From Parvularcula sp. IMCC14364 (GTDB taxonomy: Bacteria > Pseudomonadota > Alphaproteobacteria > Caulobacterales > Parvularculaceae): a stretch of DNA of 64,000 bases. Below the pieces are notes generated by a model that ran no database searches, was not told the DNA's origin, and worked only from the letters and a program-made list of their open reading frames with translations. The translations under genes and the position numbers were made by a program. Numbering within the stretch: the stretch's first letter is position 1; every line of letters starts with the position of its first letter. The stretch spans positions 2,926,001-2,990,000 of the forward strand of contig NZ_CP132334.1 of NCBI RefSeq assembly GCF_030758415.1, read 5' to 3'. Below are positions 61,220 through 64,000 of the stretch, in pieces.

Positions 61220-62794
61220 ATGGATCATCAACGGGCAGGAAATGACATTTCGGTTGGAAAGCGCTTGCTCATCGCCGTGCTTTTGGCAGCCATTGTCACG
61301 CTTCCCTTCTGGTTAACACACGAAGAACCGGTGATCGACCCGGTCATCTTTGGCGATGGCAGGTACAAGGTCGGCGACGTGGTAGCAGTGAAATGCCCGT
61401 TCCGGATGCCTCGCCAGAACAATGCCCAATGTTACCGCACCTACGCACCGCAAGACTGGGACGCTTATGAAGCGGGCGGCGATGGCGGGCCACTGATCTC
61501 GATACTGGCGCTTGTACTGAACCCGCCGGCCGGCGGGGCGCGTATGCCAGATCCGTTCATGTATCTTGAGGGCGGCCCAGGATTTTCCGGTGTGCCATCA
61601 GATTATGACGATTTCGGCAGCGATGGCTGGTTGCGCTATGTGTATAAGCCGATACTGGAAACTGGCCGAGCCATGATCTTCGTGGATACGCGTGGGCTCG
61701 GTCATTCAGAGCCCGCCCTGCACTGCCCCGCTGCCTTGCGCGCTGCCTGGCAGGACCTGAAACAGCGCCCGGCAGAGCGAAGCCTTCAATCCCGCATCCT
61801 TGAGGCGGATACCGCCTGCTTCCGCGCCCTTGAGGCCGAAGGCGTTGTCCCAGGTGCGTATCAGTCTGACTATGCCGCGCGGGATTTGGCTGCCCTGCGG
61901 CGTGGGCTGAATATTGAAAAATGGAACCTGTACGGCATTTCCTACGGGGCACAGACCGCCCTCAATGTGCTGAATGTTGATGCCAAAGGTGTGCGTTCTG
62001 TCATTTTTGACTCACCCTCCTATAATCGTGTTGCAGTATTTCAAGACGATCAGGCGGCGTTCGACCGGGTGCTGGATCAGATTGAGCTCCGCTGCGCGCC
62101 AGGCGGTGACCTTGTTAATTGCGGTGACGGGATCAAGTCAAAGCTCACAGATTTACAGGCACAATTGCGCGACCGCCCGATCCCTGTGCGTGGCCAGCCC
62201 TTCGGCAATGCTGTCTATATGGGGGACCGTGAAGCCTTGCTGGTCGTCCATGATGCACTCTATCAAGCCAATGGTCAGAGCCGTGCACTGAGAATTGTTG
62301 AAGCGCTGACAGTTCAACCGGCAAATTATCTCAGTTCCCTTTCCAACTGGGCCATGGACTGGCACCAGACAATTTACTGGTCCTATCTGGACGAGGATTT
62401 TTCTTGGCCCGTGCATCTTGCAACGACTTGCCGAGAAAATGATCACGGACCGTCTACCGGAGCAACAAACTGGCCTGTCTACACTCTTGAAGAACAAGAT
62501 TACAGCCGCCGTCTGTGTGAGGCGATGGGCATTTCTTTCCGTAAGAAAATTATTGATGCCGCTGACTTTGCCGGCGTGCCAACACTGGTGCTCTCTGGCG
62601 AGCGCGATGTGATCACGCCGCCACTATATGGGCAGGAACTGGCGGCGGATATTGATGGCGCGCACATCACACACCCGCGTGAAAGTCATGGCGTGATGTT
62701 CTGGACAGGTGATGAATGTCTTGTTGATGCCGCTGTCGATTTCATTGATGCACTCGCCTTTTCACGCCCCAAAGACTGCCTGAAACTTCGGTAG
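61220..62794 (+). CDS. Membrane-anchored alpha/beta hydrolase (TAP-like)
   Basis: This 524-aa protein has an N-terminal anchor (LLIAVLLAAIVTLPFWLT) and an alpha/beta-hydrolase domain. The oxyanion region is MYLEGGPGFSG, the nucleophile elbow is YGISYGAQTAL and the C-terminal TAP-like part contains VPTLVLSGERDVITPP with the catalytic Asp; His follows in HPRESHGVMF. Relatives are proline iminopeptidase-like or tripeptidyl aminopeptidases, so an exported peptidase is likely. Of two adjacent ATGs the second (61220) has better spacing from AGAGGGG. Confidence 0.87.
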   Translation: MDHQRAGNDISVGKRLLIAVLLAAIVTLPFWLTHEEPVIDPVIFGDGRYKVGDVVAVKCPFRMPRQNNAQCYRTYAPQDWDAYEAGGDGGPLISILALVLNPPAGGARMPDPFMYLEGGPGFSGVPSDYDDFGSDGWLRYVYKPILETGRAMIFVDTRGLGHSEPALHCPAALRAAWQDLKQRPAERSLQSRILEADTACFRALEAEGVVPGAYQSDYAARDLAALRRGLNIEKWNLYGISYGAQTALNVLNVDAKGVRSVIFDSPSYNRVAVFQDDQAAFDRVLDQIELRCAPGGDLVNCGDGIKSKLTDLQAQLRDRPIPVRGQPFGNAVYMGDREALLVVHDALYQANGQSRALRIVEALTVQPANYLSSLSNWAMDWHQTIYWSYLDEDFSWPVHLATTCRENDHGPSTGATNWPVYTLEEQDYSRRLCEAMGISFRKKIIDAADFAGVPTLVLSGERDVITPPLYGQELAADIDGAHITHPRESHGVMFWTGDECLVDAAVDFIDALAFSRPKDCLKLR

Positions 62795-62832
62795 ATGATA
62801 CGGAATGACTGCAAGGGTGCGTTATATCTGCA

Positions 62833-63795
62833 CTACCTTTTGCCGGGTAAAATCCCTGTCAGCAGGTCAAGTTTCAGGGCGAGATTTATGTTCTGAATCG
62901 CCTGAACAGCAGCCCCTTTCAGCAGATTGTCTTCAGCAGCCACAATAACCCCATGCGCTCCATCTTCCGACACGGCAAAACCGCCGATAATGACTCCGGG
63001 GAAATCTGTTCCGTCTTTCAACTCCGGCGCATTACTCTGCACCTTGATTAAGTCATGGCCTTCATAGACCTCCTGATATGTTTTCAGCAGGCCTTGTGTT
63101 GTTTGTGGTGTCCTGAAGGCCAGATGCACGGTTGCCAAAATGCCTGAAAACGCGGGGTGCACATGCGGCGTAAAACATACGCGCTGGCCCAGATGGTGCG
63201 AGATTTCACGTTCATGAATATGGTCCGTAAGGGCGTAAGGCATTAGGTTTTCATGCAGCCGCTCTCGATCATTTTTGGGCGATGGTGTTGTCCCAGCCCC
63301 TGAATAACCGGACACACCAAAAACTGACGGGGAACCTGCCAGCATACCCAGAGATGGATGAACAGCAATTTGCGCTGCCGTTGCATAACAGCCGGGATTC
63401 GCGACACGCTGCGCGCCATAAAGGCCTTCACGCTCATCGTATAGCTCCGGCAAACCATAAGCCCACCCATCACCGAACCTGTGGTCTGCTGACAAATCAA
63501 CCAGAACCGATTGCGGACTTACCATCTCGAAAGCATCAATAAAGGGCGTACTCGCCCCATTTGGCAATGCAAGAATACACACATCCGGTTGCCGGCTGGC
63601 GAGATTAGCCGCTGTACCATTCTCAAAAAGAAGTCCGGCTGGCGCAGGGGCAATATCTGACACAGGACTGCCCGCCAGTTCCCGTGACGCAGCAAACACA
63701 AGCTGCAAATGCGGATGCCCGTCAATCAGCCGCAGAAGCTCACGACCTGTATGGCCGCGTGCACCGACTAGGCCGATGGTGAATGTCTCAGTCAT
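62833..63795 (-). CDS. argC: N-acetyl-gamma-glutamyl-phosphate reductase
   Basis: ArgC catalyses the NADPH-dependent third step of arginine synthesis. The 320-aa protein has the nucleotide motif GLVGARGHTGRELLRLI, the active-site Cys in ANPGCYATAAQ and the catalytic His in HVHPAFSGILATVH. It belongs to the shorter ArgC type found in alphaproteobacteria. No other arg gene lies in the window. Confidence 0.95.
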   Translation of the reverse strand: MTETFTIGLVGARGHTGRELLRLIDGHPHLQLVFAASRELAGSPVSDIAPAPAGLLFENGTAANLASRQPDVCILALPNGASTPFIDAFEMVSPQSVLVDLSADHRFGDGWAYGLPELYDEREGLYGAQRVANPGCYATAAQIAVHPSLGMLAGSPSVFGVSGYSGAGTTPSPKNDRERLHENLMPYALTDHIHEREISHHLGQRVCFTPHVHPAFSGILATVHLAFRTPQTTQGLLKTYQEVYEGHDLIKVQSNAPELKDGTDFPGVIIGGFAVSEDGAHGVIVAAEDNLLKGAAVQAIQNINLALKLDLLTGILPGKR

Positions 63796-63809
63796 GGTTC
63801 ACTGACATT

Positions 63810-64000
63810 CTAGTTACCGTAAGGATATTGTCCCTCAAATTTGCGATTATTCAGCATGTTGAGATATGTTTCTGTCGCGGCAAAAGTCTCCCGCTGCCGC
63901 CGGTTTTCCGCTGGCTGTAACAGGATGACCGCTTCAAGCCGTTTAGCCCCAATTCGGTTGACATTACCGGTCAGGCGCTGGCTCTCACGCTCTGTAATCA
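63810..64000 (-). CDS. C-terminal end of an unidentified gene
   Basis: The frame enters from the right edge and encodes 63 residues, including GNVNRIGAKRLEAVILLQPA and ETYLNMLNNRKFEGQYPYGN, then stops with TAG. It is polar and probably helical. It is upstream of argC on the same strand with 14 bp between them, so it may be co-transcribed. Too little is visible for an assignment. Confidence 0.6.
   Translation of the reverse strand, partial: ITERESQRLTGNVNRIGAKRLEAVILLQPAENRRQRETFAATETYLNMLNNRKFEGQYPYGN

Overview
The window comes from an alphaproteobacterial chromosome of moderate GC content. The evidence is the gene order tsaE-amgK-murU-addB-addA-trxA, the aroA / TIGR02300 / tRNA-Ala neighbourhood, a class I lysyl-tRNA synthetase, MmcB, lptC next to a short RNase D, and the AddAB (not RecBCD) repair nuclease. 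I cannot name the order or genus. No insertion sequence, prophage or CRISPR array is visible.

Layout. 1-18.4 kb is mostly core: lptC (cut by the edge), RNase D, trxA, addAB, the MurNAc-recycling pair murU/amgK, tsaE, a ferredoxin, mmcB, a LuxR-type regulator divergent from a SCO1 lipoprotein, a glycosyltransferase with an acetyltransferase, a decayed BON-domain gene, aroA, a TIGR02300 zinc-ribbon protein and tRNA-Ala(GGC). Directly behind the tRNA lies an accessory pair: a SET-domain methyltransferase and an ornithine/diaminopimelate-decarboxylase-like enzyme.

20.5-29.8 kb is the most striking region. It holds an arsenite-oxidase-type Rieske/molybdopterin pair (aioBA-like, active-site residues conserved) beside mobA. 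On the same strand follow two multiheme c-type cytochromes and a large histidine-rich outer-membrane-type protein. This reads as a periplasmic oxidoreductase wired to a cytochrome/outer-membrane electron conduit. One cytochrome gene and the outer-membrane gene each carry an apparent frameshift, so the conduit half may be decaying or the sequence may contain indels.

29.8-44.8 kb holds pheA, a membrane cytochrome c, an NlpC/P60 hydrolase, a MarR regulator, pyrD, lysK and others. It then has the prkA-yeaH-spoVR stress cluster, which carries two unusual extras: a duplicated-domain protein whose only good start is an ATA codon, and a small AT-rich membrane protein with a cytochrome-oxidase-like HDTYYVV motif.

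44.9-55.6 kb has pstSCAB without phoU/phoB. Behind it is an apparently undescribed module: three tiny related single-span membrane proteins (50-57 aa) around two membrane-anchored TPR proteins. A palindromic upstream motif is shared among them, and with a 955-aa PPC/RTX exoprotein. 55.7-64 kb holds an acetyltransferase, an unrecognised 324-aa protein preceded by six consecutive hairpins, a DUF2147 protein, ubiD, several small membrane proteins, an alpha/beta hydrolase, argC and the end of an unidentified gene.
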